A stretch of DNA of 64,000 bases from Eledone cirrhosa. Lineage: Eukaryota > Mollusca > Cephalopoda > Octopoda > Eledonidae. Shown in pieces: positions 1 to 12,900 of the stretch. Position numbers and translations under genes: made by a program. Location: the NCBI GenBank assembly GCA_964016885.1, contig OZ024759.1, positions 4,717,546 through 4,781,545 of the forward strand, given 5' to 3'. The notes under the pieces were generated by a model that saw only the letters and a list, made by a program, of their open reading frames with translations, searched no databases and was not told the origin of the DNA. Every line of letters starts with the position of its first letter. Position 1 is the stretch's first letter.

Positions 1-1360
1 TCATTCTTGTCGCTGACCGGTACTCCAGCTGTGTTCTTCAGGATCGTCACCTTCGATCTGTACATTGCCATGTCCGTCTCGCATTTCTTGAGGCTCTTCT
101 TTTCCTCTGCGGCCTTCAGGAGCTTCCCCATCCGGTATGCCTCGAAGTCTCTCTTCAGTTGCCGTATCACTCTGCTGAGAAGGGAATATTCGAGGTGATT
201 TTCAGGTGTCCTCTTCATAATCTTCCTCTTCTCAAGCAACTTCATAGTTTCCTCCCAGACTCTTCCCTTCCGCTCCTTCGGGCACACACCCTTAGCCTTC
301 CTCAAGCACTCCTTCAGTTTCCTTATCAGTGAGTCGTAGTCAGCGTCTATGCCGTCTCCTTTACACCACTTTTCCTGCATGATGGCTTCCTGCTGCTGCG
401 CCTCGTTGAAGACCCAGACGCGTTCTCCCTTCGACGCCAAATGCAGCGCCTTCTTCTCCCTCGTCCGATCGATGACGACCTTCGGCCTCACCAGACGATG
501 ATCACTGCCAGTGTTAAATGGCGTTATGACGGAGACGTCCTGCAGTATACGTCGCTTGTCGACCAAGATGTAGTCGATCTCGTTTCCGTGCTCAGAATTT
601 AGCGATACCCAGGTCCATCTTTTCTCCTCCTTCTTCCTGAATAGGCTGTTTCCGATGTAGAGCCGTCTCATCTCCGCCATGGTGACCAGACACTCTCCTC
701 TCTCATTTCGATCTCCTAGGCCGAATTTTCCTACATACTCTTCCCCTTGCCGTCCCTGTCCGACCTTTGCGTTGAAGTCCCCCATCACTACGGTGTAAGT
801 GGACTTCACAGCTAGCACTTTGTCTAGCTGGCGATAGAATTCTTCCACTTCCTGGTCGTCGCTGGCACTTGTGGGAGCGTAGGTCTGGATGATCTTGAGG
901 GTGGCCTTCCCTGAGAGGTTTATGTTCAGTACACCAATCCGTGACGATATGAACTGGCAAGAAGTGACCTTCGAAGCCCATTCCTTGCTTACGATAAACC
1001 CTATACCAATCTGGCATCCTCTGCTTTCCCGAGTCTCACGGCGCATCCATCTTGCCATCGGGAATTCGCCTCCTTCTTCTGGCGGGTCTTGCACAGCCCT
1101 AACACGTCCCACCTGATCTTCTTCTTCTCCTCCATTAGGTGGTTCAGTCCTTGCCCCCTGCCAAAGACCTGCAGTTGTATGTGCATATGGCAAGGTTAGT
1201 CCTGTTCCATGGCGGCCTTCGGGAACCTGCGATTCTTAGCAGCCTCTCGTCGCTCGGGTCGCACTCCGCCGTCATGGAGCAGCCCGATTGACTCGCAGGG
1301 TACTGAGGCCCTTTTCTTCGTGCTGTTTTAACCATAAGATGACGCCATCCCATTGGCTGG
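1..1360 (-). mobile_element. Non-LTR retrotransposon, 5' endonuclease part (decayed)
   Basis: Read on the minus strand from about 1353, the frames encode an apurinic-type endonuclease of an RTE-like LINE. The pieces are the start (LAICTYNCRSL), a middle with VVMGDFNAKVGQGRQG (catalytic D and N), then DRNERGECLV and, after 600, NEIDYILVDKRR and TGSDHRLV. Frames change near 1150 and 1010, so the copy is inactive; from about 800 to position 1 it stays open. The reverse transcriptase lies beyond the left edge. The family assignment (RTE-like) is from general motif style only. Confidence 0.8.
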
Positions 1361-1449
1361 GCGGGCAGGCCGGTACCTCTTCAGTTTAGCTAGCTTTTGA
1401 ACTCTAGAAGATGATGAATCATCTCTAGGACCCAATTCGGGTCAAACAA

Positions 1450-1471
1450 ATAAAAAAAAATATATATATAC

Positions 1472-1506
<35 letters not shown>

Positions 1507-1513
1507 CATATAC
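1450..1513. repeat. AT microsatellite
   Basis: An A-run and (TA)n/(CATA)n tract immediately outside the first arm of the inverted repeat at 1511-1824. Confidence 0.9.
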
Positions 1514-1648
1514 TTGGGGAGGTTCATATTGTTGTAATAATATTGCCAGAAATAATAACAGAACACACTCACTGTTTGGTTGGTTTTCGCTTCTGTATCT
1601 TTTATATCTCCATAGTTAATTTATTTGGCAATCAAAGAACTTTGTTAG

Positions 1649-1698
<50 letters not shown>

Positions 1699-1824
1699 AC
1701 CATTGGTCAATCAATGCCAAATAAATTAACTATGGAGATATAAAAGATACAGAAGCGAAAACCAACCAAACAGTGTTATTATTTCTGGCAATATTATTAC
1801 AACAATATGAACCTCCCCAAGTAT
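1511..1824. repeat. Long inverted repeat (hairpin) around a (TA)n core
   Basis: Arm 1 (about 1511-1632, starting ACTTGGGGAGGTTCATATTG) is the near-perfect reverse complement of arm 2 (about 1715-1824, ending CAATATGAACCTCCCCAAGT). Arm 1 carries about 11 extra bases near 1562. The loop holds a (TA)n tract at 1651-1695. No coding capacity is seen. It could be a fold-back element or a local inverted duplication. Confidence 0.85.
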
Positions 1825-1827
<3 letters not shown>

Positions 1828-1887
<60 letters not shown>

Positions 1888-2000
1888 TATATACACACAC
1901 ACATATATATATACACACACACATATATATACACACACATATATATACACACACATATATATATACACACATATATATATATACATATATATATATACAC
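1828..2000. repeat. (TA)n/(CA)n microsatellite
   Basis: Alternating TA and CACA runs, continuous up to the ATC-repeat end of the adjoining SINE. Open frames here are low-complexity Tyr/Ile strings and not genes. Confidence 0.95.
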
Positions 2001-2338
2001 ATCATCATCATCATTCTACGTCCACTTTTCCCTGCTTGCAAGGGTGGGATGGGAACTGATCCTGGCTTGATTTCTACAGCTGGATGCCCTTCCTAACACC
2101 AACCTCATTTACAGTGAGTGCTGGGTGCTTTTTTTGCCGTGGCACCTCCACGACCACTTTACAGTGGAATGATAGGGACCCCAGTCCCTATCATCTCATT
2201 TCTACAGCTGAGTAAACTGGAGCAATGTGAAATAAAGTGTCTTGCTCAAGGAAACAACGCATCACGTGGTCTGAGAATTGAACTCACAACCTTTCGATTG
2301 CAAGGCCAATGCTCTAACTACTAAGCCATGTGCCTCCA
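1998..2338 (-). mobile_element. tRNA-like SINE (family A), full length
   Basis: On the minus strand it begins with a tRNA-like head: A-box-like TGGCTTAGTAGTTAGAGCAT and a B-box-like GTTGTGAGTTCAATTCTC. It continues through CTTGAGCAAGACACTTTATT and ends in a (GAT)n tail. The last 140 bases match 3' ends of LINEs in this window, including CTTGCAAGCAGGGAAAAG. The same family recurs at 2383, 25486 and 48651. Confidence 0.85.
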
Positions 2339-2382
2339 TTCATATATATATACATATATATATATACACACACATATATATC

Positions 2383-2666
2383 TAAGTCTAAAGTCTGTCT
2401 TAAGCCAGCAGGCTCATTTGGCCGGTGCTTATACCGGTTTCATGGCGTGAAGTGAGTGGGAGTACAAGACTACCCCCTGGACAGGATGCCAGTCCATCGC
2501 AGGGTTAAACCTCCAGCTATTGCTGGTACACATTTTCAGCTGAGTAAACTGGAGCAACGTGAAATAAAGTGTCTTTCTCAAGGAAACAACACATCACCCG
2601 GTCCAAGAATGGAACTCACACCTTTCGATTGAAAGCCTAATGCTCTAACCACTAAGCCATGTGCCT

Positions 2667-2672
<6 letters not shown>
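2383..2672 (-). mobile_element. tRNA-like SINE (family A), alternative 3' half
   Basis: It has the same tRNA-like head as the copy at 1998-2338. The body differs: it contains the reverse complement of CACCAGTCCATC-type text around 2487-2500 and ends near GTCTGTCTTAAGCC. This is a second subfamily, also seen at 12985, 48990 and 59948. A (TA)n tract follows at 2670-2706. Confidence 0.8.
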
Positions 2673-2710
<38 letters not shown>

Positions 2711-2763
2711 AGTATGTATGTATGTATACATACATACATATATGTATACAGACGTATAGTAGT

Positions 2764-3690
2764 ATGTATATATATACATACATGCACACATATATATATG
2801 TACGTATCAGTTTACCAAACATTTATTATAATGCTCGGTTTGTTTGTTTGTAAACAAACAAACAGCCCGAATTACGCCGTACAGTGTTTAGGCAACCACG
2901 TCACCTTTTTGTTCAACACTGACACAGGAATGATGTACTAGTTTCAAGCTTATTAGCTATCGTCAGCATTGTATACCTTCCTGCCAGATGGTTGAACGTC
3001 TGAAAGTATATACTTTCCTTATGCATATTAACGGCTGAGCAGCCTAATTTGCATATCGCGTGAGATCAGTCGGCTGGGCACACCGAAAACGATAAATGGA
3101 ATAGAATGAAACGAAATTTCATTTCTCACTCTTAGTAAGGCACTTACTTAAATGTAAGTATGTATGTATACGTACATACATATATGTATACAGACGTACA
3201 GTAGTATGTATATATATACATACATGCACACATATATATATGCACGTATCGGTTTACCGAACATTTATTATAATGTTCGGTTTATTTGTTTGTAAACAAA
3301 CAAACAGCCCGAATTACGCCGTACAGTGTTTAGGCAACCACGTCACCTTCGTTTCATTCTATTCCATTTATCGTTTTCAGTGTGCCCGGCCGACTGAACT
3401 CACTCAATATGCAAATTAGGCTGCTCAGCCATTAATATGCATAAGGAAAGTATATACTTTCAGATGTTCAACCATCTAGCAGGAAGGTATACGGTGCTGA
3501 CGATAGCTAATAAGCTTGAAATGAGTACATTGTTCCTGTGTCAGTGTTGAACAAAAAGGTGACGTGGTTGCCTAAACATTGTACGGCGTAATTCGGGCTG
3601 TTTACAAACAAACAAACCGGACATTATAATAAATGTTCAGTAAACCGATACGTGCATATATATATGTGTGCATGTATGTATATATATATA
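2764..3690. repeat. Large fold-back element with ~340-bp arms
   Basis: Arm 1 (about 2764-3112) and arm 2 (about 3350-3690) are long imperfect reverse complements. Both contain GAATTACGCCGTACA (or its complement), the AAGCTTATTAGCTATCGTC block, and the GTATATACTTTC block. The loop (3113-3349) repeats part of an arm in direct orientation (3155-3348). Related sequence is at 63190-63335. No transposase is visible; it could be a non-autonomous fold-back transposon or inverted duplication. Confidence 0.85.
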
Positions 3691-3860
3691 TATATGTATA
3701 TACATATATATATATATACACACACACACACAATTATATAGAACAATAAAATATGGCACCAGATGTTCAACCCAAGACCTTATGATTGAGAACAGCACAC
3801 CTGTAACCTCTAAGCTATATATCTTCACACAGACTTTCTGATAAAGACAGAAGTACCCAC
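3691..3860. other. AT microsatellite and unassigned intron
   Basis: (TA)n/(CA)n to 3732. A weakly SINE-like stretch at about 3760-3835 resembles a degraded minus-strand family A head. Nothing firmer can be supported. Confidence 0.4.
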
Positions 3861-3998
3861 CTGACTGACAGTTGTCTCCCCTGAAACCAGCTGCACATCC
3901 AACACTAGAACACACCCCAGATTTAATGTCGCAATGATCGTTGTCAGCACAGTGGCACAAATACTGACAGTTCAAGCCAAAATAACCCTTTTTACATT
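3861..3998 (-). CDS. EGF-like exon (138 bp)
   Basis: Acceptor T-run+CAG at 3999-4000, donor CAG|GTGGGT at 3860. The 46-residue unit has 8 Cys: [28 protein letters not shown] and GDNC. It is a phase 1-1 exon and the most 3' one visible. The intron on the far side starts about 170 bp before the fold-back element. Confidence 0.9.
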
Positions 3999-6900
3999 CT
4001 GAAAAAAAAAAAAAAAGAAAATAGAATTATATACACAACATATATATAAAATTATACACAATAACACATATATACAATTATACACAGCTATAACATACAT
4101 ATACACAATTATACATAACTATAATGCCAATGTGCGTGAATGACCAAGCATAGACGAGTTGAGAAAGAAACTGGGTATAAGAGGGATAAGTTGTGGTGTG
4201 TAGGAGAGAAGGCTGAGCTGAGATGGTATGGACATGTGATGCGCATGGAGGATGACCGCTGGGTAAAGAAGTGCCAAGAAATCCCAGTAGAAGGAAGACG
4301 CAGTAGAGGTAGACCATGAAAAACATGGGCGGAGGTGGTGAGAGAAGACCTCAAATTGCTGAAACTCACGGAGGAGATGACAAGGGACCGTGACGAATGA
4401 AGAGATGCCATGCTTAATAAGACCCGTCCCACCCTTGCAAGCAGGGAAAAGCGGACGTAAAATGATGATGATGATGATAATAATAAAATTATTGTGTACA
4501 GTGCTCAGGTGCACTACAACTCATCAATGGTGAATGTATAGTACATTAGTGAACAGACAGTGAACAGTGTATGAGTCATGAGATACACACAGACACATGC
4601 ATGCGTGTGTATGGAGGGGGAATATCAGGTGTAGTGTTGGCGCAAAAAAAAAATAAAAGGAAATGCTTACAGCACCTAGGTTTCTCAAGTGGTTTCCCAT
4701 CTAAGTACTAACTAGGCTCGAGTCAAGATATATGTGTGTGTGTGTATGTATGTATGGAGGGGGAATATTAGGTGCAGGGTTGGCGAATTTCAGGCAACAT
4801 GGAGGTTTTAAAGGATGCAGTGTCCCGGCAGCTAACAACTGATGCAGGTAGTTTGTTCCATGCTTCAGTGAATTTCAGGAAGCATGGAGGTTTTAAAGGA
4901 TGCAGTGTCCTGGCAGCACACAACTGATGCGGGTAGTTTGTTCCATACTTCAGCAAATTTTTATATATATTGATTGACCAACAGTTAAAAAATATAAATA
5001 TAAATATAGTTTCTCAGAGTTTTTTCATCACATATCTGTGACATCATCAGTGATATTTCTATGCTTGTCATATTCCTGTGATGTTTTCTTATTCTATTTT
5101 ATTTATTTGCAGTAGTTCCAACGTAAAAGACTTTCATAATAGTTGATCACTATAAATAACAGTTAGGAAAACCAGATAAAGTACATGTGGAGATAGAAAG
5201 AAGTAGACGGAGGGTCCTGTAAGGAACAGGTGCAAGTTTGCTTCCTTGCAAATACTTCTGTCTACATCTACCTTTCTCCTGAGATACTTTACTACCCACA
5301 TTAACCTGTCACCTGTGGTCCATTACTGTCTACCAGGAATAATAATTGTTTCTACTTTAGGCACAAGGTCAGAAATTATCCAAGTGTATTACTGGTACTT
5401 TATTTTATCGACCCCGTAAGGATGAAAGGCAAAGTTAACTTCGGTGGGATTTGAACTCAGATTGTAAAGGGACATAACTATGCTGGAAAGCACGGCATCC
5501 GACTCTCTACCGATACTGCCATAATACAGTTATACTAGTTAGAAGTAGAAATAAAAGACTATTAAACATATGTAGTCATTAATAATATAGTTATACTAGT
5601 TAGTAGTAAAAGTAAAAGAGTAATACACCTATGTAGCCATTAATAATATAGTTATACTAGTTAGTAGTAAAAGTAAAAGAGTAATAAACCTATGTAGTCA
5701 TTAATAATATAGTTATACTAGTTAGTAGTAAAAGTAAAAGAGTAATAAACCTATGTAGTCATTAATAATATAGTTATACTAGTTAGTAGTAAAAGTAATA
5801 GAGTAATAAACCTATGTAGTCATTAATAATATAGTTATACTAGTTAGTAGTAAAAGTAAAAGAGTATTAAACATATGTAGTCATTAATAATATAGTTATA
5901 CTAGTTAGTAGTAAAAGTAAAAGAGTATTAAACATATGTAGTCATTAATAATATAGTTATACTAGTTAGTAGTAAAAGTGAAAGAGTAATACACCTATGT
6001 AGTCATTAATAATTTAGTTATACTAGTTAGTAGTAAAAGTGAAAGAGTAATACACCTATGTAGCCATTAATAATATAGTTATACTAGTTAGTAGTAAAAG
6101 TAAAAGAGTAATAAACCTATGTAGACATTAATAATATAGTTATACTAGTTAGTAGTAAACGTAAAAGAGTAATAAACATATGTAGACATTAATAATATAG
6201 TTATACTAGTAAGTAGTAAAAGTAAAAGAGTAATAAACCTATGTAGACATTAATAATATAGTTATACTAGTTAGTAGTAAACGTAAAAGAGTAATAAACA
6301 TATGTAGACATTAATAATATAGTTATACTAGTTAGTAGTAAAAGTAAAAGAGTAATAAACATATGTAGACATTAATAATATAGTTATACTAGTTAGTAGT
6401 AAACGTAAAAGAGTATTAAACCAACCAGTTTGACAATCAGTTCCTATATAGCCTGGTTCACAGTTGCCCTCTTCACAAACACCATTGGTTCTGTTGCAGT
6501 ATTTACTTTCTTCACAATGACAAACCTTTTGACAGTTAGACCCAAAAGTATTGCTTGGACAGACTGGATGAAATAAAGGATCAAACAGAAATTTAGTAAA
6601 TTTAACCCTTTAGCATTTACATTACTTTATATATATATACTATTGTATTTTTACAGTAAACACTTTATCACATATTATGGAGTCTAGGAGATTTTGATGA
6701 TGATATTATTTATTTTGAGAAGAATACCTTAATGTCAGTATTGGTGACCGGTTATTGAAAGAAGTCAATATATAACCCTTTAGCATTTACATTACTCATA
6801 GACATTCAATGTAGAAGAGAACTGGGAGTTCCTAAAAAATAACTTACTAGAGGCGACGGATGAGGTCTGTGGCTGGAGTAAGACCTCAAGCAGGAGGAGA

Positions 6901-9900
6901 GTGACTTGGTGGTGGAACAATAAGGTATATGAGGCAGTTAAGGCCAAGAGACAGGCATGGAAAGAATGGAAGAACGGGGGGAGCAGGGTAAATTACATAG
7001 AGAACAAGAGGGAAGCTAGGCGACAAGTATACTTAGCTAGGAGGGAAGCAGAGGATAGAAAATTCAAGCATGTTTTGCAATGTAAGGACCAGAAACAGGA
7101 GGTGTTCAAGATTGCGAGGCAGTGTGTCAGAGAGAATTGTGATGTCATTGGAGAGAAGTGTATCCGGAATGATAAAGGTGAGCTTGCCCTCACAAGTGCT
7201 GAGAAGAAAGATGCATGGAAGAGTCATTATGATAGATTACTAAATGAGGAGAATGCATGAGAAGAAGAGACCCTACCCCAAGTAGACCCTATAGAGAGGC
7301 CAGCAGTACAAGTCAGCAGCAGCGTAGTAAGTAAGGCAATCAAAGATATGAAGATGGGGAAGGCAACCGGTCCATCGGGTATAGCTGCTGAGATGCTGAA
7401 GGCATCTGGGTCTGTAGGTCACACTATAACCACACGTATTGTTAACCAGGTAATACTAGAAGGTGTCATACCAAAAGATTGGTGCAGTAGCATTATTGTC
7501 AACTGCTACAAAGGTAAAGGTGATGCACTAGATAGAGGAAACTATAGAGGTATAAAGCTGATGGACCAGGTCATGAAAGTAACAGAAAGAGTTATAGCAC
7601 AGTTGATTAGGGACCGGGTGAAACTAGATGAGATGCAATTTGGGTTTGTACCAGGAAGAGGCACCACTGATGCCCTCTTCCTTGTGAGGCAGTACAGGAA
7701 AAGTACCTAGCTAAAAGCAAGCCACTCTACCTGCCATTTGTCGATCTCGAGAAAGCCTTTGACAGAGTTCCACGTGCTGTAATCTGATGGGCTCTTAGAA
7801 AACTAGGAGTAGATGAATGGCTTGTGAAAGCGGTACAAGCCATGTATAGGGGAGCAGTCAGCAAAGTTAGGATTAGCAATGAGTATAGCGAGGAATTTAG
7901 CGTACAGGTTGGGGTCCACCAGGGCTCTGTTCTTAGCCCCCTCCTGTTCATCATAGTCATGCAGGCAATAACGGAGGAGTTTAAGACCGGATGCCCATGG
8001 GAACTCCTGTATGCTGATGACCTCGCACTTATAGCTGAATCTATGGTAGAGCTAGAGAAGAAATTCCAAACTTGGAAGCAGGGACTAGAAAGAAAGGGTC
8101 TCAAAGTCAACATGATAAAGACTCAGGTCCTTGTAAGTAGACGAGAAAACAGAACCCAGATCCCCTCAGGGAAATGGCCTTGCTCAGTATGTAGGAAAGG
8201 TGTAGGTAGGAACTCCATTCCCTGCCCCAAATGCAAACAATGGGTACACAAGAGATGTAGCGGGATCTCAGGAAGCTTAATTAAGAATGTAGGCTTCACA
8301 TGCAGCAGCTGTGCTGGGACAGCACGCAGCAAAAAGCCACAGGAAACAAGTACCACCAATCTCTCGGAGGGCTCTGTAGAAAGAGTAGACCGCTTCTGCT
8401 ACCTAGGTGACCGAATTAGCAGCGGAGGTGGGTGTTCAGAAAGTACAATAACTAGGGTAAGAACGGGATGGAAGAAGCTTAGGGAACTACTACCACTGCT
8501 AGCTGCAAAAGGCTTTTCCCTCAAAATGAAAGGCAGACTGTATGATGCGTGTATCCGAACAGCAATGTTGCATGGTAGTGAGACCTGGGCGCTGAAGGTG
8601 GAAGACTTATGTAGATTAGAGAGAAACGAAGCCTGCATGCTCCGATGGATGTGTAACAGTAATATACGCGAACGACAAAGCATAAATGAATTGAGAGAGA
8701 GACTGAGCATAAGAGGAATCAAATGCTGTGTGCAGGAGAGGCAGTTGCGTTGGTATGGACATGTGATGCGTATGAAGGATGACAGCTGCATAAAAAGGTG
8801 CAGAGCACTAGAAGTCGATGGAAACCGCGGAGTGGGGAGACCCAAGATGACCTGGGATGAGGTGATAAAAACCGACCTTACCCAATTCCACCTCTCAAAG
8901 GCGAAGACACATGACCGTGACCTCTGGCGTCTCGCAGAAATACAGAGTACCCGACCTCCCATGGGTACAAGCTGATGCATATAGACAATAAGCCCCCACA
9001 CCCCCCACTTCAAGGTGGCCGTGGAGGTGCCACGGCAAAAAGCACCCAGCCCACACTGTAAAGTGGACGTGTAGGCAACACGAAAAAGCACCCAGTACTC
9101 ACTGTAAATGAGGTTGGTGTTAGGAAGGGCATCCAGCTGTAGAAATCAAGCCAAATCAGTTCCTGTATGAGCAAAGCATAGTCAGCCGACCAGACACTGC
9201 CCACAACAGGACAACCCGTCTAACCCATGCTAGCGTGGAAGAACGGACGTAAAACGGTGATGATGATGATGATGATGATGACTCTATATATACTATTGTA
9301 TTTTCATGGTAAAGGCTTTACCTCACATAAGTATCTCATAATGTCGAATCTATGAGATTTTGATTTTATCTATTTTGAGAAGAATACCTTAATATCAGTA
9401 TGAGTGGCCAGTTATGGCCGGTTTCAACAGAAAGAGGTGAGAGGATTCTGGTCAGATATGGCCGGTTTAAATGCTAAAGGGTTAAACACCCCAGTGTTGA
9501 AATGTGGTAGTGCTGGTGCCATGATAAAGTGCACCAAGCCTACACTGGAAAATGGAAGTGTTTGATGCTGTGATAAAATGCATCCAGCCCATACTGTAAA
9601 GTGTTAGTGTGGTACCATGATAAAAGTTGCAAGACCACCCTGGCATGTGGTAAAGGTGGTGCCATGAGGAAATGCACCCAGTACATGCTGTGAGGTAGTG
9701 TTAGGAAGGGCATCCAACAATAGAAACTATGCTAGAGAAACACTGGCACACTTGGAAAATTAGAAGCACACAGGTACAGTGGGAACATCAGAGACACAGT
9801 GGGTACTCAAGAGGCACAATGGCTCACTGTGAACATCCAGAAGCACACTGGGATATTAGAGGCATACTGGCATACTGGGAACATTGGAGCACAGTGGGAA

Positions 9901-12900
9901 CATCAGAGGCACACTGGAATATCAGTGGACACTAGGTACATAGGAGGCATACTGAGAACATCAGAGGCTCACTGGGCACATCAGAGACACACTGGGAATA
10001 CAAGAGGCACACTGGGAACATCAGAAGCACAGTAGGCACATCCGAGGCACACTAGGTATATCAGAGACACACTGGGAACACAAGAGGCAGACTGGGAGCA
10101 TCAGAGGCACAGTTGGCACATCAGAGGCACACTAGGTATATCAGAGACACACTGGGAACACAAGAGGCAGACTGGGAGCATCAGAGGCACACTGAGCACA
10201 TCAGAGACACACTGGGAATACAAGAGGCATACTGGGAACATCAGAAGCAGAGTAGGTACACAAGAGGCAGACTGGGAACATCAGAGGCACACAGGGCACA
10301 TCAGGAGGCACGCTGTTAATAAATGAACATTTACAGTTTAAAATAAGCATACTAACAAGCTTGGCAGTCATGACCAGTAAAACCAGGTAGACACTTGTTG
10401 TTTGGACAGTGTCCAGTTTTAGGGTTACAGTTTGCACTGTCCTTGCATTTACAGGGATTTGAACAATGGACACCAAAATAACCAGCTTTACACACTGTTA
10501 AAATAAAACAAACAAGTAGAAATATCTAACATTACTTTACAAATATATACAGGGTGCAGCATAAATACTGTTACAAAATATCAAATGAGTTTAAGTCATA
10601 ATATTAATTACTTTATGCTTTGCAGCATAGAGTTACGGCCCTTTATGATCTGAGTTCAAATCCCGCCCAGATTAACTTTGCCTTTCATCCTTACTGGGTC
10701 GATAAAATAAAGTACCAGTCACACACAGGGAGCGCTTTAATAGACCCCCCCCCCCCACAAATTTCTGGCCTTATGCTTATATAAGAAACCAATAATAATT
10801 ACTTTATTATTGATCTGATTGCTCAAATATTAACCTAATACTATATACTAACTGTTTTGGGGGTTATATAAGGATTCATTGCACATTTTTTCATGTTCAG
10901 AGTTGCTGAAGCATGGAACAAATTACCTGCATCAGTTGTTAGCTACTGGGACACTACATCCTTTAAAACCTCCATGCTTCCTGAAATTCGCCAACACTAC
11001 ACCTGATATCCCCCTTCCATACACACGCATGCATGTGTGTGTATTTCATGACTCATACACTGTTCACTTTCCTGACCTTTATACATTATTCTATGTACTA
11101 TATATGCACCTGAGCAGTGTACACAATAATTTCATTATTATTATTATTTAAATGTCCTTAGAATTGAAAGGAAAATTCATAATTGGACAGCATGAAAAAA
11201 AGTAGACTCCACCTCAGATTTTTATAACTGGAAAACAGCTTGAAATTAACAGAATGCTCATAAAAAGGACCATTGATCACTTCAAAGAAACTTCCTCAAC
11301 AAAAGCCAAGATCAGGACGTCCTAGCACCTTCTGAACACTAAAACTAATCAAATACATGCATGAGAAAATCAGATGTAAGCCAAAAAGATTCATGAGAAA
11401 AATGGTGAAAGAGGCCGAAATTTCAGAGAGATCCATGAGGAGGCTATGTAAAGATGATCTCGAGATGTGAGAACAAAAGGAAAGCATATCAAATAAGATT
11501 TCATGGTGTTAATAAACATTTTATTAATTACATTGTGCCACAATTGTAGCTAGGTACAATAAATATTGAAGGAGTTATAAGCATTTTATTTTGTAACAGT
11601 ATTTATGCCGTACTATGTAGTATTATGTGGTCAGAAACTCTCAAGAAAGTTGGACAGGAGAAGGTCACCAGAGAAGAACCACCCTCTCACCTCATGCAAG
11701 GGTTTCAGCCATTAACCCAGGCATGGGCAACCTTTTTCGAGAAGCGGGCTGCATGAGATATGGCTCATCATCAGGGAGGCCGCAAGCGCTAATTTACATT
11801 TGTGCCCACATTAAAAAAAAAGGGTGATAACTCAGGTTGTTTTGATTTGTTTCTTCAGAATTCGTACACGTTGTTTTCCTCAATCGTTAAAAATTATAGA
11901 AAGATAAATTACGACTGAAAAGTTGGGGTAAAAAAATCAGAAAGATTTCACTTAGGTGATTTAGGTGAGTCATTTAGAAAGCTTCGTGGGCCGCACGTTA
12001 CCCATGACTGCCTTAATCTATTTAACATTTACATTACTGTGTTTAAGTGTGTGTGAGTGAGTGCATTTGTGTGTTTTAATGTGAGTGTGTTTGTGTGTTT
12101 TAGTGTGTGAGTACATTTGAGCATTTAAGAGTGTGAAAGAGTATGTGTGTGAGTGTGTTTGTGTGTTTTAGAGTGTGAGTGCATGTGTGTGTTTATGTGT
12201 ATGTGTGTGTGAACTCTTTTATTCACCTCTTACAATAGGAAAGGACACTGTGCCAGTTATTTTGTGTCTCAACTAATTGCAACAAAGCTAATAAACTTTC
12301 ATGCTCTATTTAACACTAACACAAGTGTAAATGGTGTTAAACTTACAATCATGTTCTGGGTTTCATTCTTGGACTGGGTTGTGTGTTATGTTCTTGAGCA
12401 AAACATTATACTCAGTATGTATGTATGGTCCTGTAACTCCTGACAGAGTCGTAGAGGTGCCGTATTAACAGACATCATTTCTTGGGTATTTTAAGCCAGG
12501 CGGAGCCCATCCCTGTCCAGGCCTGAATACAGCAGATTTCTTCCAGAGAAAGATAGAAAGTGAGAGAGAGGAAATGAGAAAGAGATATAGAAGAAGAATC
12601 GACCCCAGTACTAGACTGGTACTTTTTTATTGACATCAAAAGGATGAAAGGCAAAGTTGACCTCAGCGGGATTTGAACTCAGAGAGCAGAGAGTCGGAAC
12701 GAATACCACAAAGCATTCTATCTGATGTTCTAACGACTCTGCCAATTCACTGCCTATATACTCAGTATACTCAGTTGGAAATGAGTATCAACAATTGCTG
12801 GGGGGTTTTCTCTGCAATGGACTGGTGTCCTGTCCAGGTTGGAATTGTTTACTGTCAGTCACTTAACACCATGGAAACCAAGGTAAACCCTGGCCTGATT

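Larger units (their letters stand above)
6773..9485 (+). mobile_element. TTAA-flanked MITE split by a LINE
   Basis: The left end (6773-6797) reads AACCCTTTAGCATTTAC up to ATTACTC. The MITE resumes at 9281 with ACTCTATATATACT and ends TAAATGCTAAAGGGTTAA at 9485. ACTC is present on both sides of the inserted LINE, giving a 4-bp target duplication. Confidence 0.85.
10550..11617 (+). mobile_element. mariner-like DNA transposon, decayed and nested
   Basis: The left end CAGGGTGCAGCATAAATACT (10550) and the reverse complement of the right end (CATAGTACGGCATAAATACT, to 11617) form imperfect TIRs, each continuing with GTTACAAAATA. TA flanks both ends (10548-49 and 11618-19). A transposase remnant lies inside. 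A family B SINE (about 10613-10790) and a CR1-like 3' end (about 10890-11150) have inserted into it. Confidence 0.8.

Noticed and set aside
4664..4724. Functional 5S rRNA gene
   Set aside because: Only the 3' half is present with several mismatches, and it is joined to LINE sequence.
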